From contig CAUYUJ010016282.1 in NCBI GenBank assembly GCA_963575745.1, positions 1,403,372-1,467,371 on the forward strand: DNA of 64,000 nt, in the 5' to 3' direction. The DNA is from Prorocentrum cordatum. Lineage: Eukaryota; Sar; Dinophyceae; Prorocentrales; Prorocentraceae. Under the pieces are notes generated by a model. The model was given only the letters and a program-made list of their open reading frames with translations, ran no database searches and had not been told where the DNA came from. Within the stretch, counting starts at the first letter, position 1, and every line of letters starts with the position of its first letter. Shown one piece after another: positions 9,766 to 21,044 of the stretch. The translations under genes and the position numbers were made by a program.

Positions 9766-11324
9766 ATGCTGATGATGGTGGTGGTGGTGATGATGATGAC
9801 GATGGCGATGATGGTGCTGTTGCCGATGATGATGATGAAGATGGCGATGGTGATGCTGGTGATGATGATGGTGGTGGTGGTGGTGATGTGCATGGCGATG
9901 TGCATGACGTTGGTGATGATGATGATAGTGCGGATGCTGCTGGGAATTATTGCGATTGTGTTAATGATGGTGTTGATGATGATGCGGATGATGGTGGTGA
10001 TGTTGATGGTGAGCTACTGCTACGGCTGCTGCTGGTGCGACTGCTTCTGTTGCTGACGATGATGATGTTGATGATGGAAATGATGGTGGTAATAATGATG
10101 CTGGTGATCATCGTGATCATGATGATCATGATGCTGGTGCTGGTGGTGTTGGTGGTGTTTTTTTTGGTGGTGGTGGTGATGATGGAATTGGGGATTATTT
10201 CGGTGATGGTGATGGTGATTGGGGTGATGGTGATGCTGTTGATTAATAATATGGCTGTGACGATGGTGATGGTGATGATGTTGGTGGTGATGATGATGAT
10301 GATGATGGTGACGTTGGTGCTGTTGAGGGTGATGCTGACGATGGTAATGGTGGTGCTAATGGTGGTGGTGGTGATGGTGAGGTTGATTGCCATGATGATG
10401 TTTATGGTGATGTTGCTGATGCTGCTGATGCTGCTGATGACGATGGTGATGCTTATGGCCATGATGATGATGATGATGGTACGGTTGGTGGTCATGATGT
10501 TGCGTATGCAGTTGGTGTTGATGGAGGTGATGTTGGTGGCGGTGATGGTGAGGCTGATGATTACGTTTACGATTATGATAATGTTATAGTGGTGAAGAGG
10601 CTGATGCTGCTGGCGCCGATGGTACTGATTCTGATGAGTGTGCTGGCGCTGGTGCTGGTGATAGTGATGACAACGCTGGTGTTGGTGGTGATGAAAATGA
10701 ATATGAACATGTTGATGATCATGATGATGCTGATGATGGTTGTGCTGATCATGGTGGTGAAGCCGATGACGATGATGATGATGATGATGATGATGATGAA
10801 GCCGATGATGATAAAGCCGATGATGATGCTAATGCTGCTGGTGATGATGATGATGATGAATATGATGCAGATGATGCTGCTGATGATGCTGGTGATTGTG
10901 ATGCTGAGGTACTGCTGCGGCTGCTGCTGGTGCGGCTGCTGATGATGATGATGGATGGTGGTAGTCATGATGCTGATGATGATGCTGATCATGATCATGA
11001 TGATCATAAAGATGGTGCTGGTGGTGTTGGTGGTGTTTTTTGGTGGTGGCGGCGATGATGGACTTGGTGATCATTTCGGTGATGACGATGGAGATGGTGA
11101 TGGTGTTGATTATTAATATGGCGGTGACGATGGTGATGGTGATGATGTTGATGGCGGTGATGATGGTACTGGTGACGTTGGGGTTTTTGAGGGTGATTCT
11201 GACGATGGTAATGGTGATGCTAATGGTGGTGGTGGAAATGGTGAGGTTGATGGTCATGATGATGTTTAAGGTGATGCTGCTGATACTGCTGGTGTTGATG
11301 ATGACGATGCTGATGTTGATGGCC

Positions 11325-11362
<38 letters not shown>

Positions 11363-11726
11363 AATGATGCTGATGATGATTATGATGATGATGGTACGGT
11401 TGGTGGTCATGATGTTGCGTATGCTGTTGTTGGTGTTTTGTTGGGATGATGTTGGTGGTGAGGGTGAGGCTGATGATTGCGTTGACGATTCTGATAATAT
11501 TACAGGTGATGCTGAGGCTGATACTGATGACGCCGATGGTACTGATTATGATGAGTGTGCTGGTGCTGGTGCTGGTGGTAGTGATGACAATGCTGGTGTT
11601 GGTGGTGATTAAGGTAACGCTGAAGATGTTGATGATCATGATGATGCTGATGTTGGTTGTGATGATCATGATAATGAAGCCGATGATGGTAATGGAGCCG
11701 ATGATGATAATGATGACGATGATGAC

Positions 11727-11770
<44 letters not shown>

Positions 11771-11781
11771 GGATGAGGATG

Positions 11782-11816
<35 letters not shown>

Positions 11817-11935
11817 ACTAATAATGACGATTATGTTGCTGATGATGCTGATGATGATGACGATGATGAGCAATACCATGGTGATGATGGCGATGACGAT
11901 GATGACGCTACTGCTGGTGATGAGTATGACGATTG
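9757..11935 (+). repeat. GAT trinucleotide satellite with higher-order repeat
   Basis: About 2.2 kb of GAT, GGT and GCT triplets on the plus strand. Non-triplet landmarks occur twice in the same order: the T run after GGTGGTG at about 10,150 and 11,028, GATTAATAATATGGC at 10,240 and GATTATTAATATGGC at 11,108, and TACGGTTGGTGGTCATG at 10,479 and 11,395. This gives two copies of a unit of roughly 870-920 bp. Long Met/Val- or Asp-rich ORFs are translations of the array, not genes. Confidence 0.85.
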
Positions 11936-11964
11936 GGAAGGCCTTACGGCCGGTGCCTCCGACC

Positions 11965-12011
11965 CTGCAGGGGGACGACGACGACGACAACGACGACGAC
12001 GACGCTGACGT
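11965..12011. repeat. (GAC)n tract
   Basis: GACGACGAC run directly after a GGCCTTACGGCCGGTGCC motif; a similar GGCCTTCGGCCAGTGCC motif follows the AT tract at 14,045. Confidence 0.7.
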
Positions 12012-12029
12012 GGGTCAGAGTCCTCAGGG

Positions 12030-12660
12030 ATTCTGTTTGGGTCTCTTCGGAGCGCTCTCGGAGGCCTCTGGGGCTCTGGGGGGCAGTTTGGGAGGCCCCG
12101 TGGGAGCATCTTGGAAGCCTCTTTGGGGCCTCTTGGGAGCCTCCTGGGGCTTTCTGGGGGCCTCTTGGGGGCCTCTTGGAGCCTCTTGGGGGCATTTTGT
12201 GTGCCTCTTGGGGTCTCCTTGGAGCCTCTCGGGGCGGAGGACTCGAAATGTCCGTTTGGTTCCCCTGTGTGGGCACCCTCTTGGAGCCCTCTTGGAGGCC
12301 TCTTGGGCCGTCTTGCAGGCGTCTTGGGCCGTCTTCGGGCCCTCTTTGGCCCGTTTCGGGACCCTCTGGGTGGCCTCTTGGGTCGATCTTTGGAGCCTCT
12401 TGGGCCGTCTTGGAGTGTCGGGAAGCCGAAAAGACGAGTACGCCCAAGTCCTTGAGACACTTGACGAAAATCAAGGAATTCTGCCTTTTTGGGATCTCTT
12501 GGGAGTGTTCTTCAAGGCCCCTGGGGGAGTCTTCAGCCCTCTTGGGCCGTCTGGAGGCCGGGACCGATCGTTCGGCGATTCAGGGTCATTTTGGACCGTC
12601 TTGGGGGCCTCCTGGGGCAGTCTTGGCTCGTCTTGGAACGTTTTTGGGCCCCGGGCCCCC
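12030..12660 (+). repeat. CTTGGGGCC-family array, copy A
   Basis: Degenerate short repeats around GGCCTCTTGGGGGCCTC and GGGCCGTCTTGG. Contains the family core GAGTGTCGGGAAGCCGAAAA at 12,413-12,432 and ends in a C-rich block. Tryptophan/Gly/Leu-rich ORFs here are artefacts. Confidence 0.75.
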
Positions 12661-13005
12661 CCAGGGGGGGTGGTATCCTGACCCGGGACCTCCCCGAGAT
12701 CCCCCCCACGGACCCCCCTCCCCCCCGGCGGGGAAGGGATCAAAGGGATGAGGCTCCCCTTCGACTCAACTACGACGTTGCTGAATTTCGCTGTGGCTGA
12801 GTTGCTTGAGGAGAAAGACGCGATGAAAGAGGAGGGAGAGGCGACGGGCGCAGGGAAAGGGGAGGGGCGGCGGCGACGATACGACGACGACGACGACGAC
12901 GAACGGCGGCGACGAGGACGACGACGAGGACGACGACCACGACGACAACGACGACGACGACGAGTCACACGGAACAGCGCACTCCACACGCCGACAGGGT
13001 CGACA
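12640..13005 (+). repeat. CTTG-family terminal module, copy 1 of 2
   Basis: C-rich block, then GGGGAAGGGATCAAAGGGAT, then CTACGACGTTGCTGAATTTC (12,770-12,790), then a GAC/CGACGA tract and ACACGCCGACAGGG (12,987-13,000). The same blocks in the same order occur at 34,600-34,965, also directly after a CTTG-family array. Confidence 0.7.
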
Positions 13006-13830
13006 GATAATGACGATGATGGAATTGGTGATCATGATCATGCCGCTGGTGATGATGGTGATGGTGAGGAGGAGGGGACTACTTGGGAACTCTTTGGATC
13101 TTCACTAGTCGCGCGCCAGAGCAGATCTGGCCACCATTGTGCTGCAGCATGGCGCCTCGCGGTCGCACGTGATCTTCGTAGGGACCTCCTTTACGGGCCT
13201 CGTGCCCAGCCCGATCTGCTGTCCCCGCCTGCTCCGACTTTACGGGCCTCTCGCCCAACCGAAAGGTTGTTAAGTTTAGGCCACGGGCAGCGCTACTCTG
13301 CCAGCCGACTCCATCAGACCACCGAACGCTTGCCGACTGACTTCCACGAGGCGCCTGAAGCCAACGCCTGTCGCCTGGGGTACCTGACACGCGCGCCGAC
13401 CGAGTGCACAGAGACGTGCACTTTTACGCGCGAAAGTCGCTGTAGGGGCACGCTGCCGCTGGTTTGAAGCAGCATCAGGAGGATGAGATGACGTCGGAAA
13501 CGAGCGTTTCGGCACGAGGAGAAGAAGATCTGGTTGGCTGGTTGGGAGGGGCCAACAGGGATGGGAGGGCGGGGAGGATGGTGTGACGGAGGGAGGGAGG
13601 GAGTGGGATGAAGTTGAGGGGGGGGAGGAGGGGGGAGGAACTCCATCCCGCCGGGAAGCTTCGAAAGCATTGCAGAAGCGGCTCACTGCCAGACCAGTTC
13701 ACACACAGTCTCTCACTCTCTCTGTCTCTCTGCCTCGCTTTCGACGTGTTGCTTGTTTTCTTTCTTTATTTCTCTCTCTCTCTCTATCGCTCCCTCGCTT
13801 TACGTGTGTACATATGTATATATAGTCGGA
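13006..13830. other. no recognised gene
   Basis: Mixed sequence with a GAT/GGT stretch (13,010-13,070), T/C-rich CTCTCTC tract (13,705-13,795) and no coding frame I can support. Confidence 0.5.
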
Positions 13831-13980
13831 CCGATGTATGACATCGAGGTCGGTTAGGGGAGAGTGCCTTAATGTTATTATTGTGTATCTTGGGAAGGGT
13901 GCCTTTGGATGTTCTGTTCGTTTTTTTTTCCCCGACGGATTGTCTCCGGATTTTGAGGGATTTTATTTCTGGCCTTGGTC

Positions 13981-13982
<2 letters not shown>

Positions 13983-14034
<52 letters not shown>
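13983..14034. repeat. (AT)n microsatellite
   Basis: Uninterrupted AT/TA run of about 50 bases, followed by GGCCTTCGGCCAGTGCCGCC. Confidence 0.9.
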
Positions 14035-14039
<5 letters not shown>

Positions 14040-14084
14040 TGTAGTGGCCTTCGGCCAGTGCCGCCGATCCGGGTCGCTCGGATA

Positions 14085-14235
14085 CACACATTACGCGGAC
14101 ACCTCACGCACGCACACGACCAAATGCACATACGGCAGACACACATACAGAGACACACTAGGCGCACGCCAGACACTAGCACGCACAGACATTCGCAGAC
14201 ACGCACCACACACAGACATTCGCACAGGAGCCTGT
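14085..14235. repeat. CA-rich degenerate repeat
   Basis: CACACA, GACACGCA and AGACACA variants over about 150 bases between the AT tract and a CTTG-family array. Confidence 0.55.
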
Positions 14236-14700
14236 CAGGGCGTCGTGGGGGCTTCTTAGGGGGCTTTGGGGGGCCCTCTTGGGGGCTCTTGGGGCCTCCT
14301 GGGGGCCTCGTGGGCTGGAAGGCTAGATTTGTTTGCTTTTCGTCCCTCTTTTGGGTCCTCTTGTGGCCGTCTTGGGGGCCTCTTGGGCAGTCTTGGGCGG
14401 CTCTTGGGCCGCCTTGGGGCCCTCTTGGGCCGTCTTGGGACTGTCTGGGGGCCTCCTGGGCTGTCTTCGAGCGGTCTTGGGGGCCTCTTGGGCCGTCTTG
14501 GAGCGTCGGAAAGCAGAAAAAAGCGACAACCCCCAAAACATGAAAAAAACAATGGAACGATTTTTGCCTCTGGGGGCCCTCGTGGGAGGCCTCTTGGAGG
14601 CCTCTTTAGACGTCTTGGAAGGCTCTTGGGCCGTCTTGGGGCCATCTTGGGCGTGTTCGGGCGATCTTTCGGGGTCTCGGGACTTTCTTAGCCCGTCCTC
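14236..14700 (+). repeat. CTTGGGGCC-family array, copy B
   Basis: GGCCTCTTGGGGGCC and GGGCCGTCTTGG repeats surrounding the family core GAGCGTCGGAAAGCAGAAAA at 14,501-14,520 followed by AATGGAACGATTTTTG at 14,551-14,566. Confidence 0.75.
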
Positions 14701-14905
14701 AGAAACTTTTGCGGCCGCGGCCATCCTTTTAGCGCATCCTCGAGATTAGAGCCTTCTGTAAAAGCAGCCCCCCGCGACCGCCAGAAAACTCGTCCCCCCC
14801 CCCCACCCCCCCTTTCCCGGCAGAGCCACCCCGGCACCCCCCCCAGAGGCTGAGTCTCAGCCTCGAGGCTGTAGCTGAGACTCCTTGAAACTCACACGCC
14901 GGATC

Positions 14906-14907
14906 GG

Positions 14908-14943
<36 letters not shown>

Positions 14944-14989
14944 TTATGTTATAGGTGTGTGTATATATATATATATATATATATCCGCC
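14906..14989. repeat. AT-tract inverted repeat
   Basis: GGCGG plus a 30-base AT run on the left and a 23-base AT run plus CCGCC on the right, with a 21-base spacer. It can form a long hairpin or cruciform. Confidence 0.75.
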
Positions 14990-15058
14990 TAGCCACCGCT
15001 GGCCCCACGTTTGCATGCCTTTGAATGTATATGTCTGCACAGGTGTTCGGCCTAGCTT

Positions 15059-15064
<6 letters not shown>

Positions 15065-15088
<24 letters not shown>
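15065..15088. repeat. (AT)n microsatellite
   Basis: Third AT run within about 1.1 kb. Confidence 0.9.
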
Positions 15089-15089
<1 letters not shown>

Positions 15090-15189
15090 CACGTATAAGT
15101 GAACAAATTACTCATACACGCGCACACACGCCTCTTCATCCACCTTAGGAAAAGCTTTGAAACGCAGGCTACCTGTTAGTGCCTTGAAA

Positions 15190-15900
15190 CCCAATTCAGG
15201 TTCCCCCTCCTCAGAGGCCCTCTTGGGCCGCTCTTGGAACGCTCTGGGGCGCTCGTGGGGCCCTCTTGGACTCCTCTTAAAGCTCTCTGAGGTCATCTTG
15301 GAGCGTTCGTGAGGCTTGGTCAGGCAATCGGAGGCGAACAGGCGAGAAAGTAAAACACGTATATTTCAACCCTTTTGAATCGACGCATGCTTCGAGATTC
15401 ACTTGGAGCGGGCAGGGAGGGCGCCACTGTGCCCGTGTGTGTGTGTGTGAGAGATAGACAATTGTGAGGCCTATTGGGCACCACTTGGAGGCCTCTGTTG
15501 GTGTCACAAGGGCCTTTAGGGCGCCTGCTGGCGAAGATTTCGAACAGTCGTTTGCGTTGTCCCCTAGGGTCCTCTGGCAATATTGAGGAACTCTTTGGCC
15601 GTCCTGGAGGCGTCTTGGGCCGGTTTGGGATCCTCCTGGGCCGTCAAGGAGTCCTTTTTGGGGGCTCCTGGACCATCTTGGGGCGACCTTGCCGCCCCCC
15701 TTGGGCCGTCTCGAACGCTGTGAAAGCCGAAGGGAACGGGACGTTTTTGTGTCTTGGGACTCCTGGGGGGTGCTCTTGGAGGCCCCTTGCGACGTGTTGG
15801 ACGCCTCGTGGGCCGTCTGAAGACCATCTTGAGCGTTATGGGCCGTCATGGGCCGACTTGTCGGCGACTCGAAGCCCTCTTGGACCGTCTCGGGCGGGGG
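15190..15900 (+). repeat. CTTGGGGCC-family array, copy C, in two blocks
   Basis: Blocks 15,200-15,310 and 15,475-15,900 carry the GGCCGTCTTGG-type repeats. The family core appears as GAACGCTGTGAAAGCCGAAG (15,713-15,732) followed by AACGGGACGTTTTTG. A (GT)n run lies at 15,436-15,450. Confidence 0.65.
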
Positions 15901-16541
15901 GCAACAATCTCACGCGCATGGAAACCCACAAGGGGTCGGCGATTTGAGCAGGTTTGGGCCTGGGGACGGGGTCGGCAGTTCGGGGGGCTTACGGCTCGGA
16001 GCTGTCGAGTTGCCGGAGGTCGGGGCTCCCTCCCTCCGTATTTTCGTCCTCCTCCTCGATTCCTTCTGTAGCAAATCATCGGAACGTGGTGTACCCTCGC
16101 AATTCCGTCTGTCGGGTACATCTGCGTCGGCTGGCGTGTGGCAGTCGATGAGATTGCGCCGGTTTAGCGTCGATTTAGCGCCGAGGAGCCTCGATTTAGC
16201 GTCGCTTGGCATCGATTCGCAAGAAGAGCCACCAAGATGGTATGGGAGGACCCCACGAGGTGCCATCGAAGATTCGCATCGTCCGAGGGCGTGCGCGAAA
16301 TGCTCGGCTCTGGAGCGTGGGCAGTCCTCCTAACAGCCGCGCCAGATCTCCACAGGCTCCAGAGGTGCGGGTCGTCGTCGCTCTCCGACCACAGCCTCGC
16401 GGGCCCCTTGGCCGCGACCCTGCGGATCAGCGCAGACGAAGCTCTGCCAGAACGCCCAATCCTGCAGGATCCTGCCATTTTTTGGGCGCGTGCCTCGCGC
16501 GGAACGTATCCAGGCGACCGCGTATCCACAAGGGCTCCCAC

Positions 16542-16695
16542 GAGGGCGCGAAGTTATTCGCGCTTCGCGCTTCGCGGTCCTCGTTCTTTCTCCCCCCTCC
16601 TCCTCGTCCTCCTTTTCTCCCTTTGGGGGGGCGGCGCGAGGGCGCGAAGTTATTCGCGCTTCGCGCTTCGCGCAGCGCGAAGCGCGAAGTTGGGA
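16542..16695. repeat. 35-bp direct repeat with internal palindromes
   Basis: GAGGGCGCGAAGTTATTCGC and the following CTTCGCGCTTCGCG occur identically at 16,542-16,576 and 16,638-16,672, separated by a pyrimidine/G-rich 61 bp. The second copy is followed by CAGCGCGAAGCGCGAAG, its own inverse, so it can fold back. Confidence 0.8.
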
Positions 16696-17044
16696 GCCCT
16701 AGATCCACGGCGCCGCGCCCCAGAATCGATGCTGCGAGGGCGTGGGCATGGACAGACCCGCCGCCCGTGGCGAATCAGCCCTTTTGACACCGGTACCCTT
16801 CCCTCGTTTTCCCCCTTCCCGGCCTCCTGGGTGGCCCTCGTCGCCACCACTCGATTCGCTTCGGAAATTTTGGTCTGAAAGCACCCCGAGAAAGGTCTGG
16901 GGAGCAGCGGTACCAGTACCTTTCGTTTCCCCGTTTTCGCGGGGCCAGGTACACGTCCACTATACCATGGTGTTTGGGGTACTGCCTCGTGGCAAATGGC
17001 GGCCCCAGTGCTATCTGGCGGGATAACAGGGTAGGTTTCTCCCC

Positions 17045-17340
17045 CCTGGTCTAGCCGGTTTGGTTTGGTGCTTGGTCTGGTTGGACTGGTCTGGTCTCGT
17101 TGGTCGAGTAGTTCACATTGTTGGTATTGCTGGTTTGGTCTGGTTTGGTCTGGTTGCTCTGGTCTCGTCTGGTTGGTCTGGTTTGGTCTGAGCGGTTGGG
17201 TTTGGTCTGGTCGGTCTGGTCGGGTTGGTCTCGCCGGCTGGTCCTGTTTGGCATGGTTCGTCTGGTCTGGTCAACGTGCTTTGTGAATCGGAGTACGCCC
17301 CCATGGTCTGGCTGGTCTGGTCTGGTCTGACTGCGGCGGA
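17045..17340. repeat. degenerate TGGTCTGGTT minisatellite
   Basis: Short units of TGGTCTGGT with variants (TTGGTCTGG, TCGTCTGGT) for about 300 bases. ORFs are Leu/Val/Trp- or Asp/Gln/Thr-rich repeats. Confidence 0.75.
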
Positions 17341-17990
17341 AAGGGAAGCGAGCGGGGAGGGAACATCAGCAGCCATATTAGTTCTTCGGGCCCAAAGCGA
17401 AGTAAGGTGCCGGGGCATAATAACTTTTGCCCCAAGCGGCTTAGCATAGGGAGGAGTGATCAAGCTACCCGCCCGCCCGCAATCCGTCTTGCTCACTCCC
17501 ACCCGCCCTCCCAACACATACGTAACACCTAATTGTCAGCGTATCGCGTAAGAACGCCGCAGAAGCCACGGGTTTCAGATGCACCAGGGACCCTGGAGGC
17601 CCAAGCGTGCCAGGCGCGCCAGGTGCGGCACGTGCTCCGCGTGCGCCCAGTGTTCCACGTACTCCAGCCGCGCCAGCCACTGAACCAATAGGGGCTCCAC
17701 CTGCGTGCCCCGCAATTGCTGTTAATTACGCCAGCAATTGCGCACACCCCGGCGCAAGCTTGTGGCTGCTGGCCACTGCGCGCAGCGTCCCCCCCCCCCC
17801 CCATCTGCGCATGAGAAAAAAACGTGCGCCGAACCATCCTCGTCGAAACGCAAAGCAAAGTGCACGCCAGGGCATTCACACTCCCGCCGTGCCTGTTGTA
17901 GGTTCAACTGCGACAGGAAAGTTCCGCGGCTCCGCGCGCCCCGCGCGGCCAGGCCAAACGGGGGGTAAGCCCCCCCTTTCAGGGGCCTTC
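17341..17990. other. no recognised gene
   Basis: Moderate-complexity sequence with a C13 run near 17,789. No coding frame or repeat relationship supported. Confidence 0.45.
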
Positions 17991-17994
17991 AAAA

Positions 17995-18250
17995 CCGCCT
18001 CTTGAGGCCCTCCTTGGGCCACCTTGGGGCGCTCCTGGGGCCGTCTTGTGGGCCCAGCGTGGAGCTCGCTTGGGCCATTATGGGGCCACTTGGAGGCCCC
18101 CACGTTTGGGGCGTCAAAAGCATCTTGCAGCCCTCTTGGCGCCAACTTGGTGCGTTCTGGGGCTGGTTTGGAAGCCTCTTGGTCCCTGCTTGGAGCTGTC
18201 TTGGCCAATTCTGGTGCCATTTGGCAGATTCGAAAGACCGTCGGAAACGA
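17995..18250 (+). repeat. CTTGGGGCC-family array, copy D
   Basis: GGCCCTCCTTGGGCCACCTTGG-like repeats ending with GATTCGAAAGACCGTCGGAA and AAAAGGCAGCAG, a diverged form of the family core. Confidence 0.55.
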
Positions 18251-18529
18251 TAAGGCGAAAAGGCAGCAGTCATTGATATGTCAAAGCAGTCGGTCGACCA
18301 CTTTCGCTCAGAAAGCAGGTGGGACCTGCTGGCATCCTGGCCGCCCTTGTAAAATATGAATGCAAAGTGGTCGCGGGGCGGCCGCGCATACTCCAAATGT
18401 GGAGGCAGAGTGTGGTTTGTATTGTTTCCAACCCTCCTTGGTTGGGTATTCGTTTTGAATAGAGCAACGCGGTCGCGTCTCCCTCCTCCCGCCTCCTGCC
18501 TCTCGCCGCGATCTCGCCTTCTGCCCCCA

Positions 18530-19335
18530 AGGACCTCGCCATCCCTGGGGGGGGCTGCGATTTTCGAAATTGTCGCCATTTTCGATGGCTGCTGGTGGGT
18601 CCAGCGGAGTGAGGCACCGCGCAGATCTTAGCGAGACCTCGCCGTCCCTGGGGGGCTGCGATCTGCGAACATGTCGCCGTTTTCGAGGCCTGCTGGTGGT
18701 TCCAGCGGGGTGAGGCACCGCGCAGATCTTAGCGAGACCTCGCCGTCCCTGGGGGGCTGCGATCTGCGAACATGTCGCCGTTTTCGAGGGCTGCTGATGG
18801 GTCCAGCGGAGTGAGGCACCGCGCAGATCTGAGCGAGACCTCGCCGTCCCTGGGGGGCTGCGATCTGCGAACATGTCGCCACTTTCGAGGGCTGCTGGTG
18901 GGTCCAGCAGAGTGAGGCACCGCGCAGATCTGAGCGAGACCGCGCCGTCCTTGGTGGGGGGGCTGCGATCTGCGAACATGTCGCCACTTTCGATGGCTGC
19001 TGGTGGGTCCAGCGGAGTGAGGCACCGTGCAGATCTGAGCGATACCTCTCCGTCCTTGGTGGGGGAGGGGTGGGGGGGGGGGCGAAATTGTCGCCACTTT
19101 CGAGGGCTGCTGGTGGGTCCAGCGGAGTGAGGCACCACGCGTCCTTGGGGGGCTGCGATCTGCGACATTGTCGCCACTTTCGAGGGCTGCTGGTGGGTCC
19201 AGCAGAGTGAGGCACCGCGCAGATCTGAGCGAGACCTCGCCGTCCTTATCGCCATTTTCGAGGGCTACTGGTGAGCCCAGCGGATCGAGGCACCGCGCGG
19301 ATCTGAGCGAGAGCTCGCCATCCTTGGCGGGCTGC
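18530..19335. repeat. about 105-bp tandem repeat, 7-8 copies
   Basis: Unit: GACCTCGCCGTCCCTGG, GGGGCTGCGATCTGCGAACA, TGTCGCCACTTTCGAGGGCT, GCTGGTGGGTCCAGCGGAGT, GAGGCACCGCGCAGATCTGA. Spacing is 100-125 bases, with copies differing in length through G runs. The first (18,533) and last (19,250-19,335) are the most diverged. The array stays open in more than one frame over hundreds of codons, which explains the long minus-strand ORFs here. Confidence 0.9.
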
Positions 19336-19520
19336 GAGCTTCACGAATGCCGCTCGCATAATTACATGCGCCCATGTCACGTCATCACCTCCTGTATAGC
19401 GTGTCCCAGGCTATTCGTGCCCCGCTTGCGCATGGGTTGGGTACGTCGCCAGGGTAATGTGTCCCCAGCCCTCCTGTGTGTTGGGTCCTTGGTTTGCATC
19501 CGCAGCGCCGCGCGTCTCTT

Positions 19521-19579
19521 CCTCCTCCTCTCTCCTCCTCCTCCTCCTCCTCCTCCTCCTCCTCCTCCTCCTCCTCCTC
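19521..19579. repeat. (TCC)n microsatellite
   Basis: CTCCTCCTC run of nearly 60 bases. Confidence 0.9.
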
Positions 19580-19611
19580 GTCCTCGTACGTGTTTATAGT
19601 CGCCCTAAACA

Positions 19612-20640
19612 CGGGTCCATTTCGGCACACCCCTCACGCGTTTCGTGGCCCCACATGGAGCTCCACCGAAGGCCCCAGTGGCAAAGTTCGCATAGCGGCC
19701 CCGCGCCCATTTCGGCACACCCCTCACACATTCCTGCCCCCCGAGGGAGCTCCACCGAAGGCCCCAGTGGCACAGGCCGCATGGCGGCCCCGCACCATTT
19801 TGGCGTTGCCCTCGCACGGTTCGTGGCCCCATACGGAGCTCCACCGAAGGCTCCAGTGGCCCAGGCCGCACGGCGGCCCCTCACACGGTTCGTGGCCCCA
19901 TAGGGAGCTCCGCCTAAGGCCCCAGTGGCGCAGGCCGCATGGCGGCCCCGCCCCATTTTGGCACACCCCTCACACGGTTCGCGGCCCCATAGGGAGTTCC
20001 ACCGAAGGTTCCAGTGGCACAGGCCCCATGGCGGTCCCGCCCCATCCCCACCCTTCACACGGTTTGCAGCCCAATAGGGAGCTCCACCGAATGCCCCAGT
20101 GGCACGGGCCGGTTGGCGGCCCCGCCCCATTTGGACACATTCTTCACACGATTCGTGGCCCCATAGGGGCTTCCACCTAAGGCCCAAGTCGCACAGGCCG
20201 CATAGCGGCTTCGGGCCATGTCGGCACACCCCTCACGCGCTTCGCGGCCCAATAGGGAGCTCCACCGAAGGCTCCAGTGGCACAGTCCGCATGGTGGCCT
20301 CGGGCAATTTCTGGCACTCCCCTCACGCGGTTCGCGCGCTTCGCAGACACAGAGGAGCTCCACCGAAGGCCCCAATGGCAAAGTTCGCATGGCGGCCTCG
20401 GGCCATTTCGGCACACCCCTCACGCGTTTCGCGGCCCGATAGGGAGGTCCCCTGAAGGCCCTGGTGGCACAGTCTGCATGGCTGCCTTTTCCGCACACCC
20501 CTCACGCGCTTCGTGGCATCATAGGCAGCTCCACCGAAGGCCCCAGAAAAACAGTCCGCATGGCGGCCACGGGCCATTTCAGCACTTTCCTCTCACACGC
20601 GTCGCGGCCTCGTAGCCAGCTTCACCGGAGGCCCCATGAG
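19612..20640. repeat. about 90-bp tandem repeat, about 11 copies
   Basis: Unit: TTCGGCACACCCCTCACGCG, TTTCGTGGCCCCATAGGGAG, CTCCACCGAAGGCCCCAGTG, GCACAGGCCGCATGGCGGCC. Copies start near 19,621, 19,711, 19,800, 19,957 and onward; one is shortened (about 19,877). A further diverged copy lies at 20,765-20,850. The period is divisible by three in many copies, so several frames stay open. Reverse-orientation relatives lie at 27,060-27,440. Confidence 0.9.
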
Positions 20641-20859
20641 GGAGCAGAAGGTTGTTCGCAGCGGTGGTCCATCGGACCCGCAGCAATAGTTTCAGTGCGA
20701 GGTCGAGGAAGACGAGAAAGGATGATGGGGGAGCACGGGAGTAGGAACAGCACGTGGCCCCAGTGGGCGCGCTCGCATGGCGTCCTTGCGCTCGCTTCGG
20801 CACGCCAGTCACGCGTTTTCGTGTGCCACAGTGAGATTCACCGATGGCTCTAGACAAGC

Positions 20860-21044
20860 ACAGACTCGAGTTAGCAATTCGCATTAGCGGTGGTCCTTCG
20901 GACCTGTTGAACACATCATTTTTGGCAGTCGATCGTCTCCTATGCGTACGTTTCCGCATGTTGCTTTGGAGCAATTGCTGGCATTCCGAAGGACTCCACT
21001 ATCGCACATTTCACAACGGCCACCCCCTGTCATACCAGACGCCC
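20860..21044. other. short unique stretch
   Basis: About 185 bases of unique-looking sequence between two tandem arrays; no gene recognised. Confidence 0.4.

Noticed and set aside
9285-10589. 434-codon Met/Val/Asp-rich ORF and similar ones at 11.4, 29.0 and 29.7 kb
   Set aside because: Translations of GAT satellites; triplet repeats keep frames open without coding.
18308-19255. 315-codon repeat protein on the minus strand
   Set aside because: Product of the 105-bp tandem array, with other frames equally open and units of unequal length.
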